A DNA stretch of 37,024 bases from Rhodospirillaceae bacterium (GTDB lineage Bacteria > Pseudomonadota > Alphaproteobacteria > Rhodospirillales > Rhodospirillaceae): contig JAIEMI010000156.1 of assembly GCA_019752235.1 (NCBI GenBank), positions 1 to 37,024 of the forward strand, in the 5' to 3' direction. The position numbers and the translations under genes were made by a program. This document shows positions 7,699-15,833 of the stretch, piece by piece; position 1 is the first letter of the stretch; each line of letters begins with the position of its first letter. Under the pieces are notes generated by a model. It was given only the letters and a program-made list of their open reading frames with translations. It was not told the DNA's origin and searched no databases.

Positions 7699-9564
7699 TT
7701 AAGCCGAGATCAGTATATTGCGCGCCGCCAGATCTTCCGGCGATGGGCGTGTCGCCAGCCAAGCGGGGATATTCAGCTTCGGCAACTCCGGCGGCTCCAC
7801 GGAGATCAGGTGTTCGAAGGACTCCACCACCGGAAACGTCATCCGGTCGGTCCCATAGTAGTAGTCAAAGAACTTCTCGATCTGCTCACCCATCATCGGT
7901 TTATGCATCACCGCCGGCACGCCCAGCGCTTCGGCTAGAATAATGCCGTGCAGCGAGCTGGCCACGATCAGGTTGGCCGACAGCAGCGCCGCGCAGAAAT
8001 CCAACAGGCTCGCGTCCACGTCAATAATTGGCACGCCCAGTGCGCCATAGGCGGCGCGGAACGCCGCGCGATCATGGTGGTGCGGGACAAAGGCCAAGCT
8101 GTGACTTCCGATCTTGCCTGACGCCTCAGCCTGCGCACGCACCGCTGCCAGTTCCTCCCCGAAGATATCGCCGATCAGAAGGCCCGGGTCGAAGAAATGC
8201 GTCACCTTGCTAACGTCGACGCCGTATTTCTTCAGATATTCCAGCGTCAACGGGCCGCGCGTGGCGCGCACGTCAATGGTCGCGGCATCAGCCGCCGTAA
8301 TGGCGGGCGGCTGATTGCGAAACCCCGTGCCCCACAGCGTATCGCCCGCGAGCATGCGGTGCGAGATCGAGCCGACGCCCAGCAGGCGCGCGCCGCGCGT
8401 GTCGTCATGAATCGGAGCGGCTTTATAAATTCGGGAAATTAGGTGTTCTTCCAATTGGTCCCCGACGTTGCCGTAGCGGAACGGATTCTTCAGCGCTTTG
8501 CGCGCATTCCAGAAAAAGGTCCGCATCATGCCGCGCGTTTGCGTGTCCGTCGTATCCTGACCTGCTGTCAGCGCCGGCGTGACGTGGCGGCGCTCGATAC
8601 TCTTGATGGGCGTCAGTCGCGGGAACAGCGCATCCTGGGCGTAACAGCGCACACCGGACGCGAAATCATTGATGCCGTAGGACATCACCAGGCCCTGGGC
8701 GCTCTCGTCCCAGAAGAAGCCGCCGGGATAGATGCACGATCTCAGGAATTTGTTAAGTGTCTGGGCCGGTTGGATTTTCAACTCGTCGGGCGTCAAGGGC
8801 ATCAGCGGTTGGTACGAGAACGCCTTTGGCCGGAACGGCGCGGTGCTCTCGAAGCTCAGGATCGAGGCGTAGTAGACACGATCATGATCCTTGGGAAAGC
8901 GGCTCTGCACAATGAAGTGAAAGTCCTCTCCGATCTTGATGGGCGACGGCCCGCCGTGCAGGTCTCCGTAACGATCTTCATAATCGCGCGAGGCCCAGTG
9001 GTTTTCATAGACCGTCCGGCACAGCACTCTGTCGCCATGAAATTCACACGCGAGAACGGTAAATGGCTGGATCGAATAGACGCAATACAGGTGGCCTTCG
9101 GATTCAAAAAAGCCCCAATTCTTCTCGATGGGCTGACGCCCGTCTTCCTTGGCCAGCGTATAAACCTTTACCGGCAGGCCCGCCCAATCGACTTCGGCGA
9201 GGTAGATATCATTTGGCAACGGGTTCTGGCCGTTGTTGAAGGTGATGTAGTCCTTGCCCCGAAAGGTGAAATGCCGTGGATCGGCAAACCACGTCACCTG
9301 GGGCAGAAACTTGCGCAAAGTGCCCGAGAAGCTAGCGGCGGTTTTACCGACGAAGTTCAAATCGCGGTCCAGCGGCAAGCAAAATAGCTCGCGCCGCCCA
9401 TCGCCGACATAGCGCGCCAGGAATTGTGTGGTGCCCGATTGGGTCCGATAGATGGCAGGATTGAAGAAGTATTCCGCCGCGCCGCGCGGCAAACCGTCGA
9501 TCTTCAGATCGTCGAAGTTATAGACTTTGCGGAAGTAAAATGCAGGAACGTCGGAAGCCGGCAT
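7699..9564 (-). CDS. Beta-propeller domain fused to polysaccharide pyruvyltransferase
   Basis: A 621-residue fusion. Residues 1 to about 340 look like a GH43/GH130-type five-bladed propeller (FFNPAIYRTQSGTTQFLARY, then WFADPRHFTFRGKDYITFNN, then GGPSPIKIGEDFHFIVQSR). From about residue 345 a polysaccharide pyruvyltransferase domain (CsaB/ExoV-like) begins: NPFRYGNVGDQLEEHLISR, then ATIDVRATRGPLTLEYLKKYG, FFDPGLLIGDIF and the hallmark ASSLHGIILAEALGVPAVMH. Predicted to transfer pyruvate from PEP as a ketal onto a surface glycan; the propeller may bind or process that glycan. It is the last gene of a three-gene operon, three bases after the glycosyltransferase gene. Whether the propeller keeps hydrolase residues is not decided. 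Confidence 0.82.
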   Translation of the reverse strand: MPASDVPAFYFRKVYNFDDLKIDGLPRGAAEYFFNPAIYRTQSGTTQFLARYVGDGRRELFCLPLDRDLNFVGKTAASFSGTLRKFLPQVTWFADPRHFTFRGKDYITFNNGQNPLPNDIYLAEVDWAGLPVKVYTLAKEDGRQPIEKNWGFFESEGHLYCVYSIQPFTVLACEFHGDRVLCRTVYENHWASRDYEDRYGDLHGGPSPIKIGEDFHFIVQSRFPKDHDRVYYASILSFESTAPFRPKAFSYQPLMPLTPDELKIQPAQTLNKFLRSCIYPGGFFWDESAQGLVMSYGINDFASGVRCYAQDALFPRLTPIKSIERRHVTPALTAGQDTTDTQTRGMMRTFFWNARKALKNPFRYGNVGDQLEEHLISRIYKAAPIHDDTRGARLLGVGSISHRMLAGDTLWGTGFRNQPPAITAADAATIDVRATRGPLTLEYLKKYGVDVSKVTHFFDPGLLIGDIFGEELAAVRAQAEASGKIGSHSLAFVPHHHDRAAFRAAYGALGVPIIDVDASLLDFCAALLSANLIVASSLHGIILAEALGVPAVMHKPMMGEQIEKFFDYYYGTDRMTFPVVESFEHLISVEPPELPKLNIPAWLATRPSPEDLAARNILISA

Positions 9565-9567
9565 GCA

Positions 9568-10275
9568 TCAGGCCCCGTCGTCGCCTTCAATGACGTGCAT
9601 GTTGGCCAGCACCGCGTTGGGAACGATGTATTTATTAATGCCAAGCCGCGCGCAAAAGTCATGTTTAGCCTGAATTTTGGTTTTGCCCGTGAAGTGCACG
9701 AGAAAATGTTCTTCCGGACGGGCGACGAACTCGAAGTCGCGGTTATTGAAGTGGTTATGGTCTATGATCTTAATGAAATTCTCCCGGAACAGCGGGTGGG
9801 CTTCGGTCAAATACACGAAGGCGTCCTGATCGCCATTGGAAAAGAAGCCCAGATCTTCCCGCCAAAACTGGTTCTTAACATATTCCAGATCGACTTTCTT
9901 CGCGGCGCGTAAAAATTCTTTCGCTTCCGGCCCGTTGCGCAGGAAGAACTGGCCCGAAGAAAATTTGGTGAAGATTTTTTTGGTCGAAGGGCTGGCGCAG
10001 ATCAGCATCTGCTCGCCGTTCAAGAGGTCGAGGAAGCTATGCAGCGGCTTGCTGAAGTCGGTGAAGTAGGCGTCATCGTCGATCCAATACAGCCAGTCGA
10101 ATAGATCGAGATATTGGTCAATAACTTCAATCTTGCGAAAGAAACGCCGCGTGTCCTGGCCCGGCTGACTGGCATCGATATAATAGTATCCGTGGGTCCG
10201 GCAGTAAGCCGCATGGTTGACGTGCGAATTGAACCGTCGGCCCGGGTAGAAACCTGAAACAACGCCGATCTTCAT
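9568..10275 (-). CDS. Putative glycosyltransferase with DDD motif (GT34-like)
   Basis: A 235-residue cytoplasmic protein with no signal peptide. It opens with MKIGVVSGFYPGRR, has an early HGYYYIDAS strand and the acidic motif YWIDDDAYFTD (Asp66-Asp68), as expected for metal and nucleotide-sugar binding in a GT-A fold. Downstream SSGQFFLRNGPEAKEFL and SNGDQDAFVYL resemble galactosyltransferases of the GMA12/MNN10 (GT34) group, and HFTGKTKIQAKHDF matches their C-terminal His motif. Its ATG overlaps the stop of the upstream GSCFA gene (ATGA), indicating translational coupling. Family placement is by motif resemblance only; donor and acceptor are unknown. Confidence 0.75.
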   Translation of the reverse strand: MKIGVVSGFYPGRRFNSHVNHAAYCRTHGYYYIDASQPGQDTRRFFRKIEVIDQYLDLFDWLYWIDDDAYFTDFSKPLHSFLDLLNGEQMLICASPSTKKIFTKFSSGQFFLRNGPEAKEFLRAAKKVDLEYVKNQFWREDLGFFSNGDQDAFVYLTEAHPLFRENFIKIIDHNHFNNRDFEFVARPEEHFLVHFTGKTKIQAKHDFCARLGINKYIVPNAVLANMHVIEGDDGA

Positions 10276-11366
10276 GGTCGCTTCGCATTCTGTTCGCGTT
10301 CGGCGCGCAACGAATCCACGGTCTTGTCCAATCCGAACTGGAGAAACAGCGACGCGCTATCGAAGCAATTCTGCCAACGCGTCTCGACGAACAAGTTGCG
10401 CAGCTCCTCGGCCGTGATGCTGGGCGGGTCGATATAGAAGTGGTCGAACAGCAACATCATGAAATCGATGATGTTTGTGTGGATATGCCGATTATCGAAT
10501 TTATAGGGGTGCGGGAAAAGCTCGGTGATGATTTCGTAGGACGGAAAATAGTGCAAGCGCTTGTCCGTGCTGCGGTCCTGCAAAAGCTGATCCAGGGCCG
10601 ACTTCAGGTTGGCCTTCGACGTATGATTGGCGGTCAGGCACGACATGGGCCGGAACGTCGCCGCCAGCTTGATCGGCGATAGCGTGAACAGGATATCCGC
10701 ATCCGGCACGCGCTTACGAATGATATCCACAATCTTGTTAAGGTTCGCCAGGTTCTCGGCCTGGGTCGCGACCTTGAATTTATGGCGTGCGGGGTCGTAG
10801 TGCTTCATCGGGATGGCACGCCAGAACACGCCGCCCGTCGGTTCGTCGTACCAGACTTCCGATAGACCCAGAGTCAAAATGAAGACTTTACTCTGTTTAA
10901 AGACCGCGCCGGTGCGGCGGCGGATATCTTCCGAGTATCCGAACTCCTCGGCCTTATATCCGTGCCACAGATTTTGCGTCGGCACGTGTCCGTCGAGCGC
11001 CCACTCGAACTGGGAGGCGATGGCGTAGGTGTTCACCATGCCTTCGCCCATCAACGAGATATAGATCTCGGAATCCACCGAGCTGTGCATCTTGAAGGAT
11101 TTCTCGGTCAGGTACTTCGTGACGTTTTGCGCGAAGCAGCTTCCGATGGACGTGATGGTCTTGCTGGCGTTGATGAACTTTTTATCCGGCAGCAAACCGT
11201 TCATGACGTAGGTCTCGAAGAAACCTTCAGCCACGTATTCCTTCTGATAGGGCATAAAGTTCGCGCCATCGCCCCGGAAAAACGTCGTTCCGATCGTGCG
11301 CTTAACACCCTTGCCGACGCTTTCGACGATTTCTTGCTTCCAGGACTCGTGGTCTAGGATTTTCAT
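10272..11366 (-). CDS. GSCFA domain protein
   Basis: A 364-residue protein whose family signature GSCFA is present literally at residues 75-79 (TITSIGSCFAQNV). Other family segments are VFILTLGLSEVWYDEPTGGVFWRAIP, then ILFTLSPIKLAATFRP, and YFPSYEIITELF, where a Tyr/Phe-rich run follows the SPI motif. GSCFA proteins look like SGNH-type hydrolases or acyltransferases and are often encoded among polysaccharide genes; no reaction is firmly known to me. It heads the minus-strand operon with the DDD glycosyltransferase and the pyruvyltransferase fusion, which supports a role in modifying the same glycan. No clear Shine-Dalgarno precedes the ATG. Confidence 0.85.
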   Translation of the reverse strand: MKILDHESWKQEIVESVGKGVKRTIGTTFFRGDGANFMPYQKEYVAEGFFETYVMNGLLPDKKFINASKTITSIGSCFAQNVTKYLTEKSFKMHSSVDSEIYISLMGEGMVNTYAIASQFEWALDGHVPTQNLWHGYKAEEFGYSEDIRRRTGAVFKQSKVFILTLGLSEVWYDEPTGGVFWRAIPMKHYDPARHKFKVATQAENLANLNKIVDIIRKRVPDADILFTLSPIKLAATFRPMSCLTANHTSKANLKSALDQLLQDRSTDKRLHYFPSYEIITELFPHPYKFDNRHIHTNIIDFMMLLFDHFYIDPPSITAEELRNLFVETRWQNCFDSASLFLQFGLDKTVDSLRAEREQNAKRP

Positions 11367-11522
11367 GGCGGCGCGCCCGATACCGGAAATTATGGGTCGT
11401 CCCAGACTACGCAGCGTAGGGTTACCACTTGTTTAATTTATACCGGCCCTTCTGGCGCCGGCGGCACGGTGAAGGACCATGATTTCCGCGCGGCGCCCAG
11501 ACCTGATATGCTCCTGTCCTGC

Positions 11523-12503
11523 ATGACAACCAAAACGATCCTCGTCACCGGCGGCGCCGGCTATGTCGGCAGCCATGCCTGCAAGGCTTTGGCGCAGGCA
11601 GGTTTTCAGCCCGTCGTCTTCGACAATCTGAATACCGGCCACCGTGAGTTGGTGAAATGGGGGCCGCTGGAAATTGGCGACATCTGCGACGCCGACGCCA
11701 TACGGGCTGTCATGGCGCATTATAAGCCCGCCGCTGTGATGCATTTTGCGGCGCTTACCGTGGTCAGCGAGTCCGTATCCCACCCCGCACGCTATTTCCG
11801 CACCAACGTCGATGGCACGGCTGCGCTGTTGGCCGTCATGCGTGCTCATGGCGTTGGCAAGCTGATCGTGTCTGGCACCTGCGCGGTCTACGGCCTGCCC
11901 GCGGACAACCCCATCACCGAAACCACCGCCATTGCCCCCATCAATCCCTATGGCGAGTCCAAACTCGCCATGGAGCGGCTTGTGGCCGAGGCGGGTAAGG
12001 ATGGCGCGGTGTCATCGGTGGTGTTGCGCTACTTCAATGCCGCAGGTGCCGATCCCGACGGCGAAACCGGCGAGTGGCACGAACCCGAGACTCACCTTAT
12101 CCCCAATGTTTTGCGGGCCGCCGCCGGGACCGGTGAACCATTAAAACTGTACGGCGAGGACTATCCCACGCCGGATGGCACCTGCATCCGCGACTATATT
12201 CATGTCTGTGACATCGCCGACGCGCATATCGCCGCGCTGACGTATCTCGACACAAATCCCGGCGGGCATATTTTCAATCTCGGGTGCGGCACAGGCTTTT
12301 CCGTGCGTCAGGTCATCGACACCGCCCGCATGGTAACCGGCCTGCCCATTCCCATCACGATCGCACCCCGGCGCGCGGGCGATTCCCCGATCCTCGTCGC
12401 AAACGCTTCGAAGGTGAAAAACGCCTTGGGCTGGTCGCCACACGCAACACTGCTCGACCAAGTGCGCGATGCATGGAAATGGGAGCAGTCGGGCAAGCGC
12501 TAA
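11523..12503 (+). CDS. galE: UDP-glucose 4-epimerase
   Basis: Interconverts UDP-glucose and UDP-galactose with tightly bound NAD in the cytoplasm, supplying UDP-galactose to glycan synthesis. Short-chain dehydrogenase landmarks are clear: the NAD loop TGGAGYVGS (residues 9-17), the Ser/Thr site SGTCAVYG (from Ser117), and the catalytic pair Tyr143/Lys147 in PYGESK. The GalE segments LRYFNAAGADPDGE and DYPTPDGTCIRDYIHVCDIA follow. I start at MTTKTILVTGG (11523) because the family begins there; the ORF track adds 18 unrelated residues. The resulting 326 residues match rhizobial-type GalE. It is divergent from the GSCFA operon across about 150 bases, consistent with feeding that pathway. Confidence 0.95.
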   Translation: MTTKTILVTGGAGYVGSHACKALAQAGFQPVVFDNLNTGHRELVKWGPLEIGDICDADAIRAVMAHYKPAAVMHFAALTVVSESVSHPARYFRTNVDGTAALLAVMRAHGVGKLIVSGTCAVYGLPADNPITETTAIAPINPYGESKLAMERLVAEAGKDGAVSSVVLRYFNAAGADPDGETGEWHEPETHLIPNVLRAAAGTGEPLKLYGEDYPTPDGTCIRDYIHVCDIADAHIAALTYLDTNPGGHIFNLGCGTGFSVRQVIDTARMVTGLPIPITIAPRRAGDSPILVANASKVKNALGWSPHATLLDQVRDAWKWEQSGKR

Positions 12504-12588
12504 CTCACACGGACCACGTTGTTACAAACTGTTGCGAAATGCCATAATTTCAAGCCCTTCCCCGCACTGCACACGGTATTTCCCGCTT

Positions 12589-12657
12589 GGCCCCTTCAGG
12601 GCGATATGCTTCATTCCTGCCTCACGGCGGGAGGGGCCGTTGACCCGCGGTAGCGGG
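12589..12657 (+). other. Possible structured leader of the symporter operon
   Basis: The 207-bp gap between galE and the small membrane protein gene contains GGCCCCT (12589-12595) complementary to AGGGGCC (12632-12638), enclosing about 36 bases. A small hairpin CCCGC-GGTA-GCGGG (12644-12657) follows. The symporter operon promoter must lie in this gap. The pairing may form a leader structure, but I recognise no riboswitch class. Confidence 0.25.
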
Positions 12658-12710
12658 CCATAAAGCGTTGGTTTCGCCCCTTAACCGGTGACGTTTTGGG
12701 GAGTGACCAC

Positions 12711-12965
12711 ATGAAACCTCGTCTCGATGTGCAGCCGGTCGATAAGAAGGGCGCCATCTTCGCCGCCGCCGCCCTGGGCTTTGCCGCGCTCTATCAGGCG
12801 CTTTGGTACATCTGGCCGGGACTGATGCAGGCCAAGATCGGCAGCGTCATTCCCTTCAGTGTGCCCTTCGGCGTTATTGCCATCTTCGTGCCCCTGCTGT
12901 TTGCCTGGCTCTGTGCCCGCGACGACAAGGACACCGGCGAGACCTTCGAAACCGCCAAGCACTGA
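12711..12965 (+). CDS. Small two-helix membrane protein, symporter partner
   Basis: An 84-residue protein with two hydrophobic segments: GAIFAAAALGFAALYQALWYIW (about 14-35) and VIPFSVPFGVIAIFVPLLFAWLC (about 46-68). Its N-terminus is basic and its C-terminus acidic and polar. GGGGAGTG precedes the ATG at 12711, which decides the start over the track's 12696. It ends 18 bases before the symporter gene. Small membrane proteins next to acetate-type symporters (DUF485 with ActP, DUF4212 in others) are common, so an accessory-subunit role is inferred. I do not see a decisive signature of either family. Confidence 0.75.
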   Translation: MKPRLDVQPVDKKGAIFAAAALGFAALYQALWYIWPGLMQAKIGSVIPFSVPFGVIAIFVPLLFAWLCARDDKDTGETFETAKH

Positions 12966-12983
12966 AGACTAGGGATTTAGCAC

Positions 12984-14507
12984 ATGCAGTCTTCACCCAG
13001 CGGCGTCGCCATCGGCCTGTTCTTCGGCGTCATCGCGATCACTCTCGCTATTACATATTGGGCTGCGCGCCGCAGCAACTCGGCTGCACAGCTATATGCC
13101 GCCGGCGGCTCCATCACGGCCGGACAAAACGGCCTCGCCATCGCCGGCGATCTGCTGTCCGCCGCCCTGTTCCTGGGCGGTATCGGCATGTATTTCACGT
13201 CGGGCTACGACGCAATCCTGTACTTTTTCCCGGCCATGGCCGGCTTCGCCCTGATGCTGGGCTTCATCGCCGGGCCACTGCGCCGTCTCGGCAAATACAC
13301 CTTCGCCGACGTGGCCTGCGCCCGCCTCAATCCAGTACCGATCCGCATTCTCGCGGCCTTCAGCTCCCTCGCCGTCACTCTGATGTACATGATTATTCAG
13401 ATGGTGGGCGCGGGCGGCCTGATCCAGATTCTGTTCGGGATTCCCTACACCTATGCCGTCATTATCGTCGGCAGCCTGATGGTGATCTATGTCGCCTTCG
13501 GCGGCATGCTGGCCACCACATGGGTGCAGATTATCAAAGCCATCCTCATGCTGAGCGGTTTGGCCGTCATGAGCATACTGGCGCTCGCCCATGTCGGCTG
13601 GAACTTGGATGAACTGTATTCCCGCGCGGCCTCGGTGCATAAGCTGGGCGAAGGTCTGTTCCAGCCTGGCGGCCTGAATCTCTCGGTCGCGCAGGCCGCC
13701 TCGCTAAGCTTGGCCATCGCGCTTGGCATCCCGGGCATGCCGCACATCCTGATGCGCTTCTTCACCGTTCCCAATCCCAACACCGCCCGCAAGTCGCTGG
13801 TGATCGGCATGGTCTTCATCGGCCTGGCCTATACGATGGTGTTCCTGGTCCTGGGCGCGGCGGGCACAGCCTTCATCACCGGCAACCCCGACTTTGTGGA
13901 CGCCGCCGGCAAGCCACACGGCGGCACCAACATGGTCGCTCTGCACCTCGCCTCCTTCCTCGGCGGCAACGTGCTGTTCGGCGCCGTGGCGGCCGTAGCC
14001 TTCGCCACCATTCTCGCAGTGGTATCGGGCCTCACCGTGGCGGCGGCATCGGCCCTCTCGCACGACATCTACGTTGGCGTCCTCGCTAAAGGCAAAAAGA
14101 TCAATGAAAAGACCGAAACCACGGTCTTCCGCGTCTCGTGCCTCGTCATCGGCGGCCTCAGTATTCTGCTGGGCATCGCTTTCGAAGGGCAGAACATCAT
14201 CTACCTCACCGGCATGCTGTACTCGATTGCCGCCAGCGCCTGCTTCCCGGTACTCGTGATGTCGATGTACTGGCGTCGTCTCACCACGCAAGGCGCGTTG
14301 GCGGGCGGATATGCAGGCCTGGTGTCGTCGCTGATCCTCATCACGATCGGCCCCAGCGTCTGGGTCGCTGTCTTGAAGAACGCGACGCCAATCCTGCCGA
14401 TCGAACAACCGGCCATCATCTCCGTACCGGTGGCCTTCATCACCATGATCCTGGTCTCGCTGATGACCCAGGAAGCACAGCGTCCGGCGACCGCGGCGGC
14501 GGAATAG
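12984..14507 (+). CDS. Sodium:solute symporter, ActP-like
   Basis: A 507-residue inner-membrane carrier of the SSS family, probably taking up acetate or another short carboxylate with Na+. It has about 13 hydrophobic segments. The family core is visible: SAAQLYAAGGSITAGQNGLAIAGDLLSAALFLGG near the N-terminus, PLRRLGKYTFADVACARL, and IPGMPHILMRFFTVPNPNTARKS mid-protein, which match cation/acetate symporters. AGGGA lies about nine bases before the start at 12984. The gene follows the small membrane protein gene and ends at a strong terminator. Substrate assignment is tentative because the acetate, pyruvate and lactate members are similar. Confidence 0.88.
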   Translation: MQSSPSGVAIGLFFGVIAITLAITYWAARRSNSAAQLYAAGGSITAGQNGLAIAGDLLSAALFLGGIGMYFTSGYDAILYFFPAMAGFALMLGFIAGPLRRLGKYTFADVACARLNPVPIRILAAFSSLAVTLMYMIIQMVGAGGLIQILFGIPYTYAVIIVGSLMVIYVAFGGMLATTWVQIIKAILMLSGLAVMSILALAHVGWNLDELYSRAASVHKLGEGLFQPGGLNLSVAQAASLSLAIALGIPGMPHILMRFFTVPNPNTARKSLVIGMVFIGLAYTMVFLVLGAAGTAFITGNPDFVDAAGKPHGGTNMVALHLASFLGGNVLFGAVAAVAFATILAVVSGLTVAAASALSHDIYVGVLAKGKKINEKTETTVFRVSCLVIGGLSILLGIAFEGQNIIYLTGMLYSIAASACFPVLVMSMYWRRLTTQGALAGGYAGLVSSLILITIGPSVWVAVLKNATPILPIEQPAIISVPVAFITMILVSLMTQEAQRPATAAAE

Positions 14508-14527
14508 GTCTTACCGTCCGCCAAAAG

Positions 14528-14560
14528 AAAAAGGGACGGATTACGCCGTCCCTTTTTTTT
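14528..14560 (+). terminator. Rho-independent terminator, probably bidirectional
   Basis: An A-rich run leads into the stem AAAGGGACGG, a six-base loop ATTACG and CCGTCCCTTT, followed by an uninterrupted T run. It stands 20 bases after the symporter stop. The opposite strand also reads stem then T-rich sequence, so it can serve the convergent COG4315-repeat gene that ends at 14580. Confidence 0.92.
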
Positions 14561-14579
14561 GTTTCGACCTTCTCGATAT

Positions 14580-15833
14580 TTACGGCGAAGCCGCGACCCA
14601 CACGAGCGCCGCGGCGCCGCGCAGCGCGCCGCCGTTGCTGCCGAAGGTTTTGAAGGTGCCTTCGTCCTGAATGAATTCGTAGCTGTCGACGCCGTTCATC
14701 TGACCGGGCTTCACGTCGCCGATGAAGGTGTACAGCGGATAGCCGCCGTAGACCCACTGCTTAGATCCGTCCTCGCGGGCGATGGTTTCCCAATAGCCGC
14801 CGGGCACGGCGTCGGCGGGGGCTTTGAACGGCACCCAGGTCTGGGTGCAGCTGCCGGTGCAGGTGGAGATGCCGAACATACGGCCGAACCCGGCCGGACT
14901 GCGCGGTGCATTGCGCAAGCTGTGGCCTGACACGCCGCCGACACCGCGGCCGCGCGTGTAGAGCGTCATGCCGGTGGCGGTGACGAGGTTGCTGCCGCCG
15001 AAATGGTTATGCCAGACAGATACGTCCGGCGGCATCGCATAGCGCACCAGCATCGCCGTGCGCCACTTGCCTTCCAGCGCGTTGCCGACGGTGTCGCCGG
15101 GCTCGCGGTCCCCTGTGTACGTATAAAGCGGGCGGCCCTTGTAAGCCCATTGCGAAACACCGTCATTGCGATTCACGACGGTGAAGTCGCCCACGGGGCG
15201 CGACAGCTGCGACGCCAAGAACGGGCGCCACTCCTGCGCGCACGCACCGCTGACGCAGGTCGGCTTGCCGGCGGCTATATCATCGTTGGTGGTGTAGAGC
15301 GGTTTGGCCTCGGCACTGATGAATACCCAGCCGTTGGCCGCCGCCAGTTCGCGCACCGACACGCCCGGCGGCATTTTTACGCCTTTGTCGGGCGCATAGG
15401 CCAGCACGTTCCAGGCGTTTTCCTCGGCTTTGTCCCCTTTGGCGTCACCGGGTTTTTCATCGGCCGCATGGGTATAAACCGGCTTGCCCTGATAGGCCCA
15501 TTGCCTGGTGCCGTCGGCGCGGCTGACGATGCTCCACGCGCCGAAGGCCTTGGCGTCGGCGGGCGCGGCGAGCGGTGGCCAGGTTTTGGCGCACGCGTCC
15601 ACGCAGGCCGACTTACCGCCGACGTCCTTTTCGCTGGTGTAAAGGCTTTTGCCCTTCATATCGCCCAGGATCATAGTCGCCGGAGCCATCATGCCCTTGC
15701 CGGGCTTTTCCTGGAACGTCACGCCGGGCGGCGTAGCCAGCGGCACGTCATCGAGCGGCAGAAGCGCCGCGGTCTGCGCAAAAGCCGCGCCCGAAGCGAG
15801 CAGCGCGACGCTCAATGCCAAGGCGCGCATCAC
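14580..15833 (-). CDS. Exported protein with three COG4315 (Lipoprotein_15) repeats
   Basis: A 417-residue protein with a Sec signal peptide (MMRALALSVALLASGAAFAQ, cleavage after AFA about residue 19). There is no lipobox cysteine, so it is probably soluble and periplasmic. Three repeats of the predicted-lipoprotein family COG4315 follow. Each has an LYT strand, a cysteine pair and W-P (ACVDACAKTWPPL, TCVSGACAQEWRPF, TCTGSCTQTWVPF), then QWAYQGKPVYTHAADEKPGD, QWAYKGRPLYTYTGDREPGD or QWVYGGYPLYTFIGDVKPGQ. The family function is unknown. The cysteine pairs suggest disulfides or cofactor binding. Its start overlaps the stop of the DUF1552 gene (ATGA), and it is the last gene of the exported-protein operon. 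Confidence 0.85.
   Translation of the reverse strand: MMRALALSVALLASGAAFAQTAALLPLDDVPLATPPGVTFQEKPGKGMMAPATMILGDMKGKSLYTSEKDVGGKSACVDACAKTWPPLAAPADAKAFGAWSIVSRADGTRQWAYQGKPVYTHAADEKPGDAKGDKAEENAWNVLAYAPDKGVKMPPGVSVRELAAANGWVFISAEAKPLYTTNDDIAAGKPTCVSGACAQEWRPFLASQLSRPVGDFTVVNRNDGVSQWAYKGRPLYTYTGDREPGDTVGNALEGKWRTAMLVRYAMPPDVSVWHNHFGGSNLVTATGMTLYTRGRGVGGVSGHSLRNAPRSPAGFGRMFGISTCTGSCTQTWVPFKAPADAVPGGYWETIAREDGSKQWVYGGYPLYTFIGDVKPGQMNGVDSYEFIQDEGTFKTFGSNGGALRGAAALVWVAASP

Noticed and set aside
8443-9387. 314-aa plus-strand ORF
   Set aside because: Antisense to the propeller-pyruvyltransferase gene; no family signal.
12803-13612. 269-aa plus-strand ORF
   Set aside because: Rich in Arg, His and Pro with no family resemblance; it overlaps the small membrane protein and symporter genes in another frame, a GC-rich shadow.
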